Shown here: in pieces, positions 14,081 to 23,549 of the stretch
How the letters are laid out: each line of letters starts with the position of its first letter
How positions within the stretch are numbered: position 1 is the stretch's first letter
Source of the DNA: a virus
Length of the DNA stretch: 26,050 nt
IMG/VR virus record: IMGVR_UViG_3300021091_000369
Location: 1-26,050 of that record
Strand: one strand, 5' to 3'
Notes under the pieces: generated by a model
Told to the model about the DNA's origin: nothing
Database searches by the model: none
What the model saw: only the letters and a program-made list of their open reading frames with translations
Position numbers and translations under genes: made by a program

Positions 14081-17000
14081 ATGGCTGAGCAGGTTTTTAG
14101 ATCTCCTAATTTTTTTGAGCGTGAGATTGAGCTTAAAGCTCCAGCATCAGCAGGACCAATTGGAGTTCCAGCAGGTGTTATCGGTACATCTAACAAAGGT
14201 CCGGCATTCATTCCGGTCACCGTTGCTAGCTTTCAAGAGTTTGTTAACATATTTGGCGATTTAGATCCAAAGAAGTTTGGTCCATATGCAGTCAATGAGT
14301 TTTTAAAGAATAGAACAGCGCTTACTTACATGAGAGTATTAGGCGCTGGTGCTAACAAAACCACGACGGATATTTCAAATACAGCCGCATCCGGCCGCGT
14401 AAAAAATGCAGGTTTCAAGCTTGAAGGTGTTGTTTCAACAGCCAACGGAGCGTTAGGCCGCCACAACGGTGCAATACAATTTTTATCTGCAGATCATACG
14501 CTTCAAACGAATGAAGCTTATGGTATGCCAATGTTTACTGATAATGATTCACGCACCCAAGCTTCTAATATGAATCTTATTAGAGGCGTCGTCATGATGG
14601 CCACAGGAACTAGAATGATGGTTCTTGATGGAAATCAGTCTGTTCCTACAACATTCAATGGGATGGCTGTTACCGATGACGCAGCGTTAGTTAAATCTGG
14701 AAAATTTAAGTTAGTCATCTCTTCTACTTTAGGCTCTGCATATTCATTTGATGACGGAGTTCCTGGAATTAAAGTATATACAGCATCAATGAACCCGTCA
14801 GATGATGATTACTTTGGAAAAGTTCTTAACAAAGACCCAGAAAAGTTTGCAACATATCAACATCTTCTCTATGCCGATTATGCAGTTGATGATGAAGTTG
14901 CTACAGTTGCTAATGATGACTACGTTGCAGTTCTTTCTGGTTCTTCATTAACCAGCAACGTTTCTGGTGAATCTACAACTGAATTCCGCAAGGCTTTCGG
15001 AGCTTTCGACACACGTTATGTTTCTCCTAAGACATCATACTTTATTTCTCAGCCATTCGGCGCAACAGAGTATGATCTATTTGCAATTGAAGCTCTCGAT
15101 GATGGAGCATATGCAAACAGCCTTTACAAGGTCTCAATTGCAAATCTCAAGGTTTCTGAGAATGAAGCGGATGAATATGGAATATTCAACGTTCAAATTC
15201 GCGACTGGAATGACACAGACATCAACCCAGTCATTCTTGAAGAGTTTGTGAATTGTTCTTTAAACCCAGATTCAGATAATTATGTCGGAAAACTGATTGG
15301 TGATCGTAAGGTTACTTACGATTTTGACCAAGACATCGTTTCTGAAAGAAGGATTATATCTACGGGTAAGTACTCCAACGTTTCTAAGTACGTCAGAGTT
15401 ATTATTAATTCAGCAGTTGAAGACAAGAAAGTTCCTGCAAAATCTCTTCCATTCGGGTTCAGAGGACCAGAACTTTTAAAGACCAATGATTCTCTAAATG
15501 ATGGTTCAACAGGTGCTAAGAGGCTTGCTGGTTTATTTACAATAGATTCTTCAGGAATCTTATCACAATCAATCTTGCCTCCTGTTCCATTTAGGTTTAA
15601 AGTAACAAAAGGTCCGATGTCAGCCCCAGCTTGGGACGGTGATCCAGGACCTCAAGAAGTTGCATCACCTCAATTCTATTGGGGCGTCAAGTTTGAAAGA
15701 AATAATGTTCCTCTCAATGTAAATCTTTCTGAAGTTAAAAATCCTCTTCTTGAAAGCTACACTAAGTTTGCAGGTATTAAGAAGCTCGACGTTCTCGTGA
15801 CCGGTTCCGGCGCTGATACTTTCAATAACAACAAATTCTCGTTGTCAAAGGTCGCATTCTCTGCAGGAACGATATCTAATCTAACTGGAACAATTCGTGC
15901 TCATATGCGAGAAGCTGCGTATGTAAGAAACGCAAAGCTAGATCCTACAACTTATATGATCAATGATCCTGTTTTAGGAAATAGAATCACGTTTGCTTCA
16001 TTGCTATCAAATGGACAACCTTATGAATTTAACAAGTATTCTTCATTTGCTAAATTCACAACATTCATGCAAGGTGGATTTGACGGTCTAAATGTCCTCG
16101 ATTCTGCTGCCGCCCGAATGAATGATAAGGCAACATCATTTGAAACACCACATGGTGGAGCTTCTGCAACTTATCTACCAGCCGGCCTCGCTTCAAATCA
16201 AGCAGGAACTGGTGTCGACAATAACTCAGTTAATTCTTACATTACTGCGGTCGATGTTATGACGGATCCTCTACAAGTCAACGTCAATCTTTTGGCATTA
16301 CCTGGAATTCGTGAAGATTATATCACGAACTATGCATCAAAGAAAGTTCGTGATTACGGTCTTTCGATGTACGTAATGGATCTTCCAAATTATGACGATA
16401 ATAGTAATAGAATTTATGATGATTCTGCTGCTAAGATTAGCGTTGAAAATACTGCTTTAACATTCGAAGCAAGAATTTTTGATAACAATTATGTTGCAAC
16501 TTACTTCCCAAACGTTTATGTAAATGATGTAACAAATGCCAAGTATGTCAAAGTACCAGCTTCAGTTGCAGCATTAGGTGCGTTAGGATTTAATGATAGA
16601 GCCGCATATCCTTGGTTTGCTCCAGCAGGATTTAATCGTGCAGCGCTTGATTTTGTCAACAACGTCGAGGTTAGATTAAACGTGTCTGATAGAGATCGTC
16701 TCTACGATGCACGCATCAATCCAATTGCAACATTCCCAAGATTAGGCTTCGTGATTTACGGACAAAAGACGCTACAAATCAGAAAGTCAGCTCTTGATAG
16801 AGTCAACGTGCGTCGTCTTCTTCTTGAGGTCAAGAGACTTGTCATAAACATTGCAAATAGAATTGTGTTTGAACAAAACACGCCTGCCGTCAGAAATAAA
16901 TTCGTAGCTGATGCAATTCTTCAACTAAGTCTCATACAATCGCAGGCCGGCATTGAAGCATACCAAGTTGTGATGAACGAGACAAATAATACGCAAGAAG

Positions 17001-17110
17001 ACGTTGATCTTAACCGTCTTAATGGTAGAATCGTAGTTGTTCCAACAAGGGCAATTGAGTTCATTGCAATTGACTTCATCGTTACAAACTCTGGAGTTCA
17101 ATTCGTTTGA
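14081..17110 (+). CDS. 18: Tail sheath protein, gp18-like (paralogue 1)
   Basis: A contractile tail sheath subunit of 1,009 residues, against 659 in T4 gp18. The N-terminal region (AGPIGVPAGVIGTSNKGPAF, FGPYAVNEFLKN, ALTYMRVLGAG) is the conserved sheath start that links neighbouring subunits. The C-terminal domain (PWFAPAG at 844-850, then YGQKTLQ, SALDRVNVRRLLLEVKRLV, VPTRAIEFIAIDFIV) is the tube-facing conserved core. The central 700 residues, including FMQGGFDGLNV, are an enlarged surface-exposed region. AAGGAG lies about ten bases before the ATG, and a late-promoter-like box lies 39 bases before it. It is the most divergent of the three sheath genes here, since it lacks the FLGCFMSES block shared by the other two. 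Codons are moderately C-rich. Confidence 0.93.
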   Translation: MAEQVFRSPNFFEREIELKAPASAGPIGVPAGVIGTSNKGPAFIPVTVASFQEFVNIFGDLDPKKFGPYAVNEFLKNRTALTYMRVLGAGANKTTTDISNTAASGRVKNAGFKLEGVVSTANGALGRHNGAIQFLSADHTLQTNEAYGMPMFTDNDSRTQASNMNLIRGVVMMATGTRMMVLDGNQSVPTTFNGMAVTDDAALVKSGKFKLVISSTLGSAYSFDDGVPGIKVYTASMNPSDDDYFGKVLNKDPEKFATYQHLLYADYAVDDEVATVANDDYVAVLSGSSLTSNVSGESTTEFRKAFGAFDTRYVSPKTSYFISQPFGATEYDLFAIEALDDGAYANSLYKVSIANLKVSENEADEYGIFNVQIRDWNDTDINPVILEEFVNCSLNPDSDNYVGKLIGDRKVTYDFDQDIVSERRIISTGKYSNVSKYVRVIINSAVEDKKVPAKSLPFGFRGPELLKTNDSLNDGSTGAKRLAGLFTIDSSGILSQSILPPVPFRFKVTKGPMSAPAWDGDPGPQEVASPQFYWGVKFERNNVPLNVNLSEVKNPLLESYTKFAGIKKLDVLVTGSGADTFNNNKFSLSKVAFSAGTISNLTGTIRAHMREAAYVRNAKLDPTTYMINDPVLGNRITFASLLSNGQPYEFNKYSSFAKFTTFMQGGFDGLNVLDSAAARMNDKATSFETPHGGASATYLPAGLASNQAGTGVDNNSVNSYITAVDVMTDPLQVNVNLLALPGIREDYITNYASKKVRDYGLSMYVMDLPNYDDNSNRIYDDSAAKISVENTALTFEARIFDNNYVATYFPNVYVNDVTNAKYVKVPASVAALGALGFNDRAAYPWFAPAGFNRAALDFVNNVEVRLNVSDRDRLYDARINPIATFPRLGFVIYGQKTLQIRKSALDRVNVRRLLLEVKRLVINIANRIVFEQNTPAVRNKFVADAILQLSLIQSQAGIEAYQVVMNETNNTQEDVDLNRLNGRIVVVPTRAIEFIAIDFIVTNSGVQFV

Positions 17111-17133
17111 TTAAAAAAAACTTAGGTAATCTG

Positions 17134-17143
17134 ATACTTATCA
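17134..17143 (+). promoter_or_regulatory. Late-promoter-like box of sheath 2
   Basis: ATACTTATCA begins 38 bases before the ATG at 17172 and matches the tail tube box exactly. The leader carries GTAGGAG as the ribosome binding site. No -35 sequence is evident. Confidence 0.55.
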
Positions 17144-17171
17144 ATCAAGCAAATCGGTAGGAGCGAAATAA

Positions 17172-20100
17172 ATGGCACAGCTCAAGTTTGGCAGCGCAGG
17201 CGTAACAACAAGAGAATTAGATCTAACAGGACCGGTAAAGGTATCACCAACTGGAGTACCTGCAGGCGTTATCGGTACAGCAGTTAAAGGACCGGCTTTC
17301 GTTCCGTTAACATATGGCACTCTATCAGACTTTTTTGCAAAGTTTGGTGAAAGTGACTCAAAGAAATTTGGACCTTTGGCCGTTTCAGAATGGTTAAGAA
17401 GAGCAGGTTCTGTAACCTACTTAAGAGTTTTAGGCACCGGCGACGGTAAAAAACGTGCGACATCTGGAACGACAGCAGGTGATGTTACGAACGCTGGATT
17501 TACGGTAGGAGAAGAATTACCATCTGTAACCGATGGTTCTTTATCATCAAATCCATTTGCAAATTCTGAAGGAATCCCTGGAAGAACATACTTCTTAGGA
17601 TGTTTTATGTCTGAGTCTGCTGGCTCTTCTGTATTTAGTTCCGCAGGAATTCAAGGCGTTGGAAGCATTAATTCTATAGTAAATGGAGCAGTTCCGATTG
17701 TAAGAGGCGTCCTAATGGCTCCTTCTGGTGTAGTTCTTAGACTTTCTGCGTCTGCTGTAGGAATCGATTCCTCTAAACCAGCTTCCAGCATAATTGGTAA
17801 TAATTCTGTAACGAACAAAGGAACATCATTAGGAACTTTGGTTCTATCTGATGTAAAGCAAGAATTTACGTTGATGCTAAATGGCCACAAAGGAACAAAT
17901 TCTTTGTATCCGAATGTTATTACAGCATCATTCAACGTAACTTCTTCAAATTATATTAGCAAAGTTCTAAACACGGATCCTTACAAGATTCAAGAAGCAG
18001 GACATTATCTGGCTGCTCATTGGGACATCCACCCAGTATTAGCTGTAGTTACGGGCTCCGGTGTAGTGTCTGAAGCGCCAATTGCAGCTGGGTTAGAAAG
18101 ATCTGCTTTTCTTTTATCATCATCATTGGCAAGAAACGTCGGTTCTTCCGTCGTTCCAAACTATGAAGGATTCCGTGATAGATTCTCAAGTGCAAAAACC
18201 TCTTGGATTATTTCGCAAAAGTTCGGTGGATCACCTCAAAATCTATTTAAGTTACATTCTTTAGATGCTGGTGCAGGTATTTCTAACCAATACAAGATTT
18301 CTATTTACAACATCGTTCCATCATCTGATCCTTCTAACAAATACGGTTCTTTTAGCCTTTCGATAAGAAGCTTAACGGACACCGATATCGATCAAAAGGT
18401 TTTAGAAAGATGGGAAGGGGTAAACCTAGATCCATCTTCTGATAGATACGTCGCTAAAGTCTTAGGAGATGTTAACGCTTATTATGACTTTGATAGAGAT
18501 GAAGCAGAACAAAAGCTTATTGTTGATGGAAACTATGAACTTCGCTCACGTTATGTAAGAGTTGAAGTTTCTGATGCCGTAACAAATGAGACGATTGACC
18601 CAACCGCTTTACCAATGGGATTCAGAGGAATTTCTCATCTTGTAACTTCTGGTTCATCACCATTAGCACCATTAAGTGAGGTTGATTCTTCTGCATTAAG
18701 CATAGCTACATTTACAAGAAATACGATCGAACCACCGCTTCCATTCAGAAATCATTTAAATGATGGAACAGGACAACAAACTCAAGTTAACGTTAGATAC
18801 CATTGGGGTGCTAAGTTTGAACATATCACAAACTTAGCTGAACAAAATAGCTCAATTCTTCAAGATAAATCATTTCATAGCTTTACGAAACATTTTCCAA
18901 CGCATTCTACAGTTAACATGAACTTTGCAGTTGAGGATAACACCGGTGTTGCTGACACTGCAACAAATGGTATCTTGGATGTTGATAGATTCTGTAACAA
19001 TATTTTTTCCTTAGAAAATATTAAAATAACAACTGGGTCAAATGGTACGGTCGCACAAAATAATGATTGGCAATATGCAACTTACGTTAGAAAAGGAAAC
19101 ATCATCACTGATGATGCCGCAAAGACAAGAGCGGTTCAAATCAGCGATTTTACAAATTCTCAAAATCGTAAATTCTTAAAGTTCTCTTTCATTATGCAAG
19201 GAGGATTTGACGGAGTTAATATTTTCGATAAAGATGAAGCAGAGATTAACAACGCTGCAGTCGTAGCTGATATGAATGATGTTGATAGAGGCCGCAACGT
19301 CGGACCCAACGTTTCAGCATATCTTAAGGCTCTCGATGTTATGAAAAATACGACAAACGTAGATATCCAGCTTCTTGCAATCCCAGGCATTCGTGCCCCG
19401 ATCATCACAGACGAAGCTATTAGAGCGACAGAAGAACGATTCGACGCTCTATACATTATGGACGTTGAACAAGTAGACAAGAACGGAAACTTGATCAATA
19501 TCTCATCTACGACAAAACCATCTGTTAAGGAGACAGTAGATCAACACAAGGCTCGTAATCTTAATACGTCATTTGCGGCCGCATATTTCCCTGACGTTTT
19601 AATGAAGGATCCTTCTAAACCAACAAACTCTATAATCGTTCCACCATCAGTAGTTGTCATGGGCGCCTTAGCATTGAACGATTCTTTAGGATACCCCTGG
19701 TTTGCACCAGCTGGTTTAACCAGAGGAGAGCTTCCAACAACCCTTGAGACAAGCATTCAACTTAAGGATGTAGATCTTGATTCGCTCTATGATGAAGACA
19801 TCAACCCAATCTACGCTCCTTCTACAACGACCCGTGGAGGAACTAATCCAAAAGGTGGTGTAGTTGTCTGGGGTCAAAAGACGATGCTTCAAACTGCATC
19901 TGCGCTTGATAGAATCAACGTCCGTAGACTTCTTATCGACATTCGCCGTCAAGTTCGTGAGATTGCTCAAACAATCATCTTTGAACCAAACCGTGAAGCA
20001 ACATTGGCTCGCTTCTCTGCAGCAGTGACACCACGTCTTCAAAGAATCCAAGCTCTCGCCGGGCTTGAGAGATTCCGCGTTATCATTGATTCTTCGACGA

Positions 20101-20222
20101 CGACGCAGGCAGATGTTGAAAACAACACTGTACGTGGCAAGATCTTCTTACAACCCACTAAGACAGTTGAATTCGTCTCCTTGGATTTCGTTGTGGCCAA
20201 CAACCTTCAACAAGTTCAATAA
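17172..20222 (+). CDS. 18: Tail sheath protein, gp18-like (paralogue 2)
   Basis: The second sheath paralogue, 1,016 residues. The N-terminus (PTGVPAGVIGTAVKGPAFVP) is closest to sheath 1, whereas the inserted middle part (GDVTNAGFTVGEE, GRTYFLGCFMSES, IVRGVLMAPSGVVLRLS, GHYLAAHWDIHPV) is closest to sheath 3. The C-terminal core is conserved: PWFAPAG (842-848), WGQKTML, SALDRINVRRLLIDIRRQV, LQPTKTVEFVSLDFVV. GTAGGAG precedes the ATG, and a terminator follows the gene, so transcription can end before sheath 3. The last 150 codons contain more C-ending triplets than the middle of the gene. It forms the same contractile tube as its neighbours or a distinct zone of it; which is not visible from sequence. 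Confidence 0.93.
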   Translation: MAQLKFGSAGVTTRELDLTGPVKVSPTGVPAGVIGTAVKGPAFVPLTYGTLSDFFAKFGESDSKKFGPLAVSEWLRRAGSVTYLRVLGTGDGKKRATSGTTAGDVTNAGFTVGEELPSVTDGSLSSNPFANSEGIPGRTYFLGCFMSESAGSSVFSSAGIQGVGSINSIVNGAVPIVRGVLMAPSGVVLRLSASAVGIDSSKPASSIIGNNSVTNKGTSLGTLVLSDVKQEFTLMLNGHKGTNSLYPNVITASFNVTSSNYISKVLNTDPYKIQEAGHYLAAHWDIHPVLAVVTGSGVVSEAPIAAGLERSAFLLSSSLARNVGSSVVPNYEGFRDRFSSAKTSWIISQKFGGSPQNLFKLHSLDAGAGISNQYKISIYNIVPSSDPSNKYGSFSLSIRSLTDTDIDQKVLERWEGVNLDPSSDRYVAKVLGDVNAYYDFDRDEAEQKLIVDGNYELRSRYVRVEVSDAVTNETIDPTALPMGFRGISHLVTSGSSPLAPLSEVDSSALSIATFTRNTIEPPLPFRNHLNDGTGQQTQVNVRYHWGAKFEHITNLAEQNSSILQDKSFHSFTKHFPTHSTVNMNFAVEDNTGVADTATNGILDVDRFCNNIFSLENIKITTGSNGTVAQNNDWQYATYVRKGNIITDDAAKTRAVQISDFTNSQNRKFLKFSFIMQGGFDGVNIFDKDEAEINNAAVVADMNDVDRGRNVGPNVSAYLKALDVMKNTTNVDIQLLAIPGIRAPIITDEAIRATEERFDALYIMDVEQVDKNGNLINISSTTKPSVKETVDQHKARNLNTSFAAAYFPDVLMKDPSKPTNSIIVPPSVVVMGALALNDSLGYPWFAPAGLTRGELPTTLETSIQLKDVDLDSLYDEDINPIYAPSTTTRGGTNPKGGVVVWGQKTMLQTASALDRINVRRLLIDIRRQVREIAQTIIFEPNREATLARFSAAVTPRLQRIQALAGLERFRVIIDSSTTTQADVENNTVRGKIFLQPTKTVEFVSLDFVVANNLQQVQ

Positions 20223-20278
20223 AATAAATCGTAAAAAAGTATTTAAATAATTTAGGTATTAAAATAATGGATTAATTT

Positions 20279-20310
20279 TTAAGGGCTTCTTTGGAGGCCC
20301 TTAATTATTT
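20279..20310. terminator. Terminator between sheath 2 and sheath 3
   Basis: TTAAGGGC (20279-20286) pairs with GCCCTTAA (20297-20304) and is followed by TTATTTG. On the minus strand the stem is followed by AAAAATTAATCC in + orientation read as T-rich, so it may work in both directions. It lies about 57 bases after the sheath 2 stop codon and separates sheath 3 from the first two sheath genes. Confidence 0.65.
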
Positions 20311-20340
20311 GTAGTATCACATGTTGAATTTGCAGGTCAT

Positions 20341-20352
20341 ATAGTTTATAAC
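20341..20352 (+). promoter_or_regulatory. Weaker late-promoter-like box of sheath 3
   Basis: ATAGTTTATAAC begins 41 bases before the sheath 3 ATG and resembles the ATACTTATAA box of sheath 1 with one substitution and one inserted base. The ribosome binding site is weak (AACGAGAAG). Both suggest lower output than for sheath 1 and 2. Confidence 0.35.
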
Positions 20353-20381
20353 TCTGCATAGTTATGAACGAGAAGATTTAA

Positions 20382-23300
20382 ATGGCGAAAGTCGTATATA
20401 AAAGTGCAGGTGTGACAGCAGAAGAAGCAGGGACGACGGTAGTACCTCTTGCTAGCTTATCTTCAACTCCTGCTATCGTTATAGGAACTTCACAAACTGG
20501 ACCAGCATTTTCTCCTTTGTACTTTACAAAAACGAGAGACTTTAATTCGATATTTGGTATTCCTTATGTGACAGGATCAGCCATTACCCCCGATGACAAA
20601 TATACGTCATACGGTCCATTGGCTGTTGAACAGTGGTTATTAAACCCCGCGGCGGCCGTTGGGTTTATTAGGGTTTTAGGCGCCGGTGATGGAAAAGCTA
20701 GAATTCAAAGTGGAAACAATACAGGTGACGTTAATAACGCTGGGTTTACTGTTGGAGAAGAGCAACCAGAGCATTCAACTTTGTCAGGTGCGCTAGGACA
20801 AAATCCTTATGCAAATATTGGTGGCGTCTTAGGTAGAACTTATTTTCTTGGTTGTTTTATGTCTGAATCTAATAATTCTACAATTTTTAGTTCAGCAAAA
20901 ATTCAAGGAACAGGTAGTATAAACGGAATCTTGAATTCATCTATTCCAATTATTAGAGGAGTTTTAATGGCTCCGTCAGGCGTCGTTTTACGATTATCGT
21001 CTTCAGGTGGAGGTTACGATTCTTCTCCTCCTGCACAAACGTTAATTGGAAATGACGTTAATGCAAAAGGAACAACGTTAGGAACTGTAAGATTTTTTGA
21101 TCCAAACAACAATAATGAACAATTACAAGATTTTGTGCTGTTGTTAAATGGTCATAAAGGAACAAACAAATACCCGAATGTTATCACTGCATCATTTGAC
21201 GTAACGTCTCCTCGTTATATTAGTAGAGTATTTAATCTTACTGCGTCATTATTACAAAAAGCAGGACATTATCTAGCCGCGCATTGGGATATCCATCCAG
21301 CAACTGCGGTTTTAACTGGAACCGGTGTAGTAACGGCCGGCGCTGATGTAGCCGATGATTCAAAAAGAATATTTTCTACAGAACGTTCTGTCTTTATTAT
21401 CACTTCATCTTTAGCAAGAAATGTTGGAAGTTCAACCGTTCCAAATTATGAGAATTTTAGAGATAGATTCTCAAATGCTTCGTCGCCTTGGATAATTTCT
21501 CAAAATTTTCAAGGAAAGCCTTTTAATTTATTTAAATTACATTCATTACACTCAGGAGACAGAGTAGCCAATAAACATAAGTTTATTGTTAACAATATAC
21601 GTCCTGCAGAAAAAGATGCAACTTATCCATATGGAACATTCGATTTATCGATTAGAAATATTTATGATAATTTAGAGACTTCTAACCCAATAGAAACGTT
21701 TATCAACCTATCGTTAGATCCATCTTCGCCTCGTTATATTTTAAAAGTCATCGGGGATAAGCACACATACTTTGATTTTGATAGAGTTGAAAATGAACAA
21801 AGGATTGTCGTAGAGGGAAATTATGATAATCGCTCAAACTATATTAGAGTAGAAGTTTCACAAGACGTTCAAAATAATAAAATTCCTTTTACTACATTGC
21901 CATTCGGCTTTAGAGGAATGTCACATATAATAACGTCTGGATCGTCTCCTTTAGCAGGATTATCTTCAGACGACGGTTCAGCGTTAGTTTCAAATACATT
22001 TTTAAGAAATTCCGTAATTCCGCCTATCCCATTTACGGACACAATTTCAACTAAAAATGAGCAAAATGAGCGCAAGGTCGTCAATAATCGTAGATGGGGG
22101 ATTAGATTTGATCATATAACCGATTTATCTAATCAAAATTTAGACACGAATATTTTTAATAAATCGATTGATAGTTTTGTCAAACATTTTCCAAATCATT
22201 CGATAAGCGGAATTAATTTTTCAGCTTTTGAAAAAGTAGGCTATGCAGATACACAACAACTTGGGATTGTTGACAACGATAGATTTAACAACAATTTATT
22301 TACTTTAGAAAATATTAAAGTGATAACCGGATCAGTTGATCAGAATCTTTCAAATGATTTAATTTCTGAGAATTGGGCTAAGGCAAAATATGTTAGAGAT
22401 GGAATCATATCAGTTAACGATGAAGAATCTTCTAGAAGATTACAAATAAATGATCTTTACGATCCTGCTAATCTCGCATATCTTTCTTTTCAATTCGTTT
22501 TGCAAGGTGGTTTCGATGGAGTTAACATCTTTGATAAAGACGAATACAACATTTCAAATGCAGCAGCGACAGATGATATAGAAAATGCAAATCGCGGCAA
22601 ATTATCTGGTCCAACTGTGTCATCTTATTTGTCTGCCTTAAAAGTCATCAATAGTCCTTCAGCGGTCGACATGCAAATTTTAGCAATTCCTGGAATTAGA
22701 GAACCTGCCATCACTAATGCCGCAATAGAAGTTGTTGAAGAAAGATTCGATTCATTGTACTTGATGGACATTGAACAATTAAACAATAATGAAGATTTAA
22801 TCGACATATCTATTTCGCAAGCTTATGATAATTCTTTAGTGCCTAATGTAAGATTGACGACCAACAGGTTTGCGTCAAGATATGTTAACTCAACCTTTGC
22901 AGCAGCATATTTTCCAGATGTCATTTTAGAAGTTGACATAAAACGTTATCAAACGACAAATTCAGTATCAGTTCCACCTTCAGTCGCAGTTTTAGGAGCA
23001 TTTTCTTTAAATGACACTATTGGCCAACCCTGGTATGCCCCCGCAGGAGCTGATCGCGGCGCGCTAAATAAAACGTTAACAACGTTAGTGAAACTTGATG
23101 AAGAGAAAAGAAACTTATTATATTCTGGAAGCATTAATCCAATTTATTCGCCTAAAAACGTAGAAGGTCAAGCATCTGGTGTTATCATAAGCGGCCAAAA
23201 GACATTAGGAAACAAAAATTCTTTATTGAGTAGAATTAGTGTTAGAAGGTTATTGTTACAAATTCGTAGGGAAATAAGAGATATAGCTACAAGAATTTTA

Positions 23301-23543
23301 TTCACGAGCAGTAGAGATTCGATGATCAAAGTTTTACAAGGTCAAATCAGTCGACGGTTAGAATCAATTCAACGCAATAATGGATTAAGAGCATATCGCG
23401 TGGATATTGATTCTTTGATGACGTCTGTCAATGATATTGAAAATGGGATTATAAGAGCAAAAGTTTATATCCGCCCTCTTGGAACTGATGAATTTGCGTC
23501 TGTCGACGTATCTGTCGGAGTCGGCGCCGGTTCAGAAGTTTAA
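20382..23543 (+). CDS. 18: Tail sheath protein, gp18-like (paralogue 3)
   Basis: The third and longest sheath paralogue, 1,053 residues. It shares with sheath 2 the blocks GDVNNAGFTVGEEQ, GRTYFLGCFMSES, GVLMAPSGVVLRLSS, GHYLAAHWDIHPA and VLQGGFDGVNIFDKDE. The C-terminal core is present: PWYAPAG (883-889), SGQKTLG, SRISVRRLLLQIRREIRDIA. The N-terminus is altered: STPAIVIGTSQTGPAF replaces GVPAGVIGT, with a small insertion (TGSAITPDDKYTS). Codon use is clearly more AT-ending (tta, aat, gat, att) than in sheath 1 or 2, the ribosome binding site is weak, and a terminator precedes it. This points to a less abundant sheath subunit. Its stop overlaps the stop of the minus-strand endonuclease by four bases. 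Confidence 0.92.
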   Translation: MAKVVYKSAGVTAEEAGTTVVPLASLSSTPAIVIGTSQTGPAFSPLYFTKTRDFNSIFGIPYVTGSAITPDDKYTSYGPLAVEQWLLNPAAAVGFIRVLGAGDGKARIQSGNNTGDVNNAGFTVGEEQPEHSTLSGALGQNPYANIGGVLGRTYFLGCFMSESNNSTIFSSAKIQGTGSINGILNSSIPIIRGVLMAPSGVVLRLSSSGGGYDSSPPAQTLIGNDVNAKGTTLGTVRFFDPNNNNEQLQDFVLLLNGHKGTNKYPNVITASFDVTSPRYISRVFNLTASLLQKAGHYLAAHWDIHPATAVLTGTGVVTAGADVADDSKRIFSTERSVFIITSSLARNVGSSTVPNYENFRDRFSNASSPWIISQNFQGKPFNLFKLHSLHSGDRVANKHKFIVNNIRPAEKDATYPYGTFDLSIRNIYDNLETSNPIETFINLSLDPSSPRYILKVIGDKHTYFDFDRVENEQRIVVEGNYDNRSNYIRVEVSQDVQNNKIPFTTLPFGFRGMSHIITSGSSPLAGLSSDDGSALVSNTFLRNSVIPPIPFTDTISTKNEQNERKVVNNRRWGIRFDHITDLSNQNLDTNIFNKSIDSFVKHFPNHSISGINFSAFEKVGYADTQQLGIVDNDRFNNNLFTLENIKVITGSVDQNLSNDLISENWAKAKYVRDGIISVNDEESSRRLQINDLYDPANLAYLSFQFVLQGGFDGVNIFDKDEYNISNAAATDDIENANRGKLSGPTVSSYLSALKVINSPSAVDMQILAIPGIREPAITNAAIEVVEERFDSLYLMDIEQLNNNEDLIDISISQAYDNSLVPNVRLTTNRFASRYVNSTFAAAYFPDVILEVDIKRYQTTNSVSVPPSVAVLGAFSLNDTIGQPWYAPAGADRGALNKTLTTLVKLDEEKRNLLYSGSINPIYSPKNVEGQASGVIISGQKTLGNKNSLLSRISVRRLLLQIRREIRDIATRILFTSSRDSMIKVLQGQISRRLESIQRNNGLRAYRVDIDSLMTSVNDIENGIIRAKVYIRPLGTDEFASVDVSVGVGAGSEV

Positions 23544-23549
23544 ACTTCT
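23534..23549. repeat. Palindrome containing both stop codons of a convergent gene pair
   Basis: AGAAGTTTAAACTTCT is a perfect 16-base palindrome. The plus-strand sheath 3 stop TAA (23541-23543) and the minus-strand endonuclease stop (TTA at 23540-23542 in + orientation) both lie in its centre. It could be a symmetrical site that lets two converging transcripts end at the same point. Confidence 0.55.
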
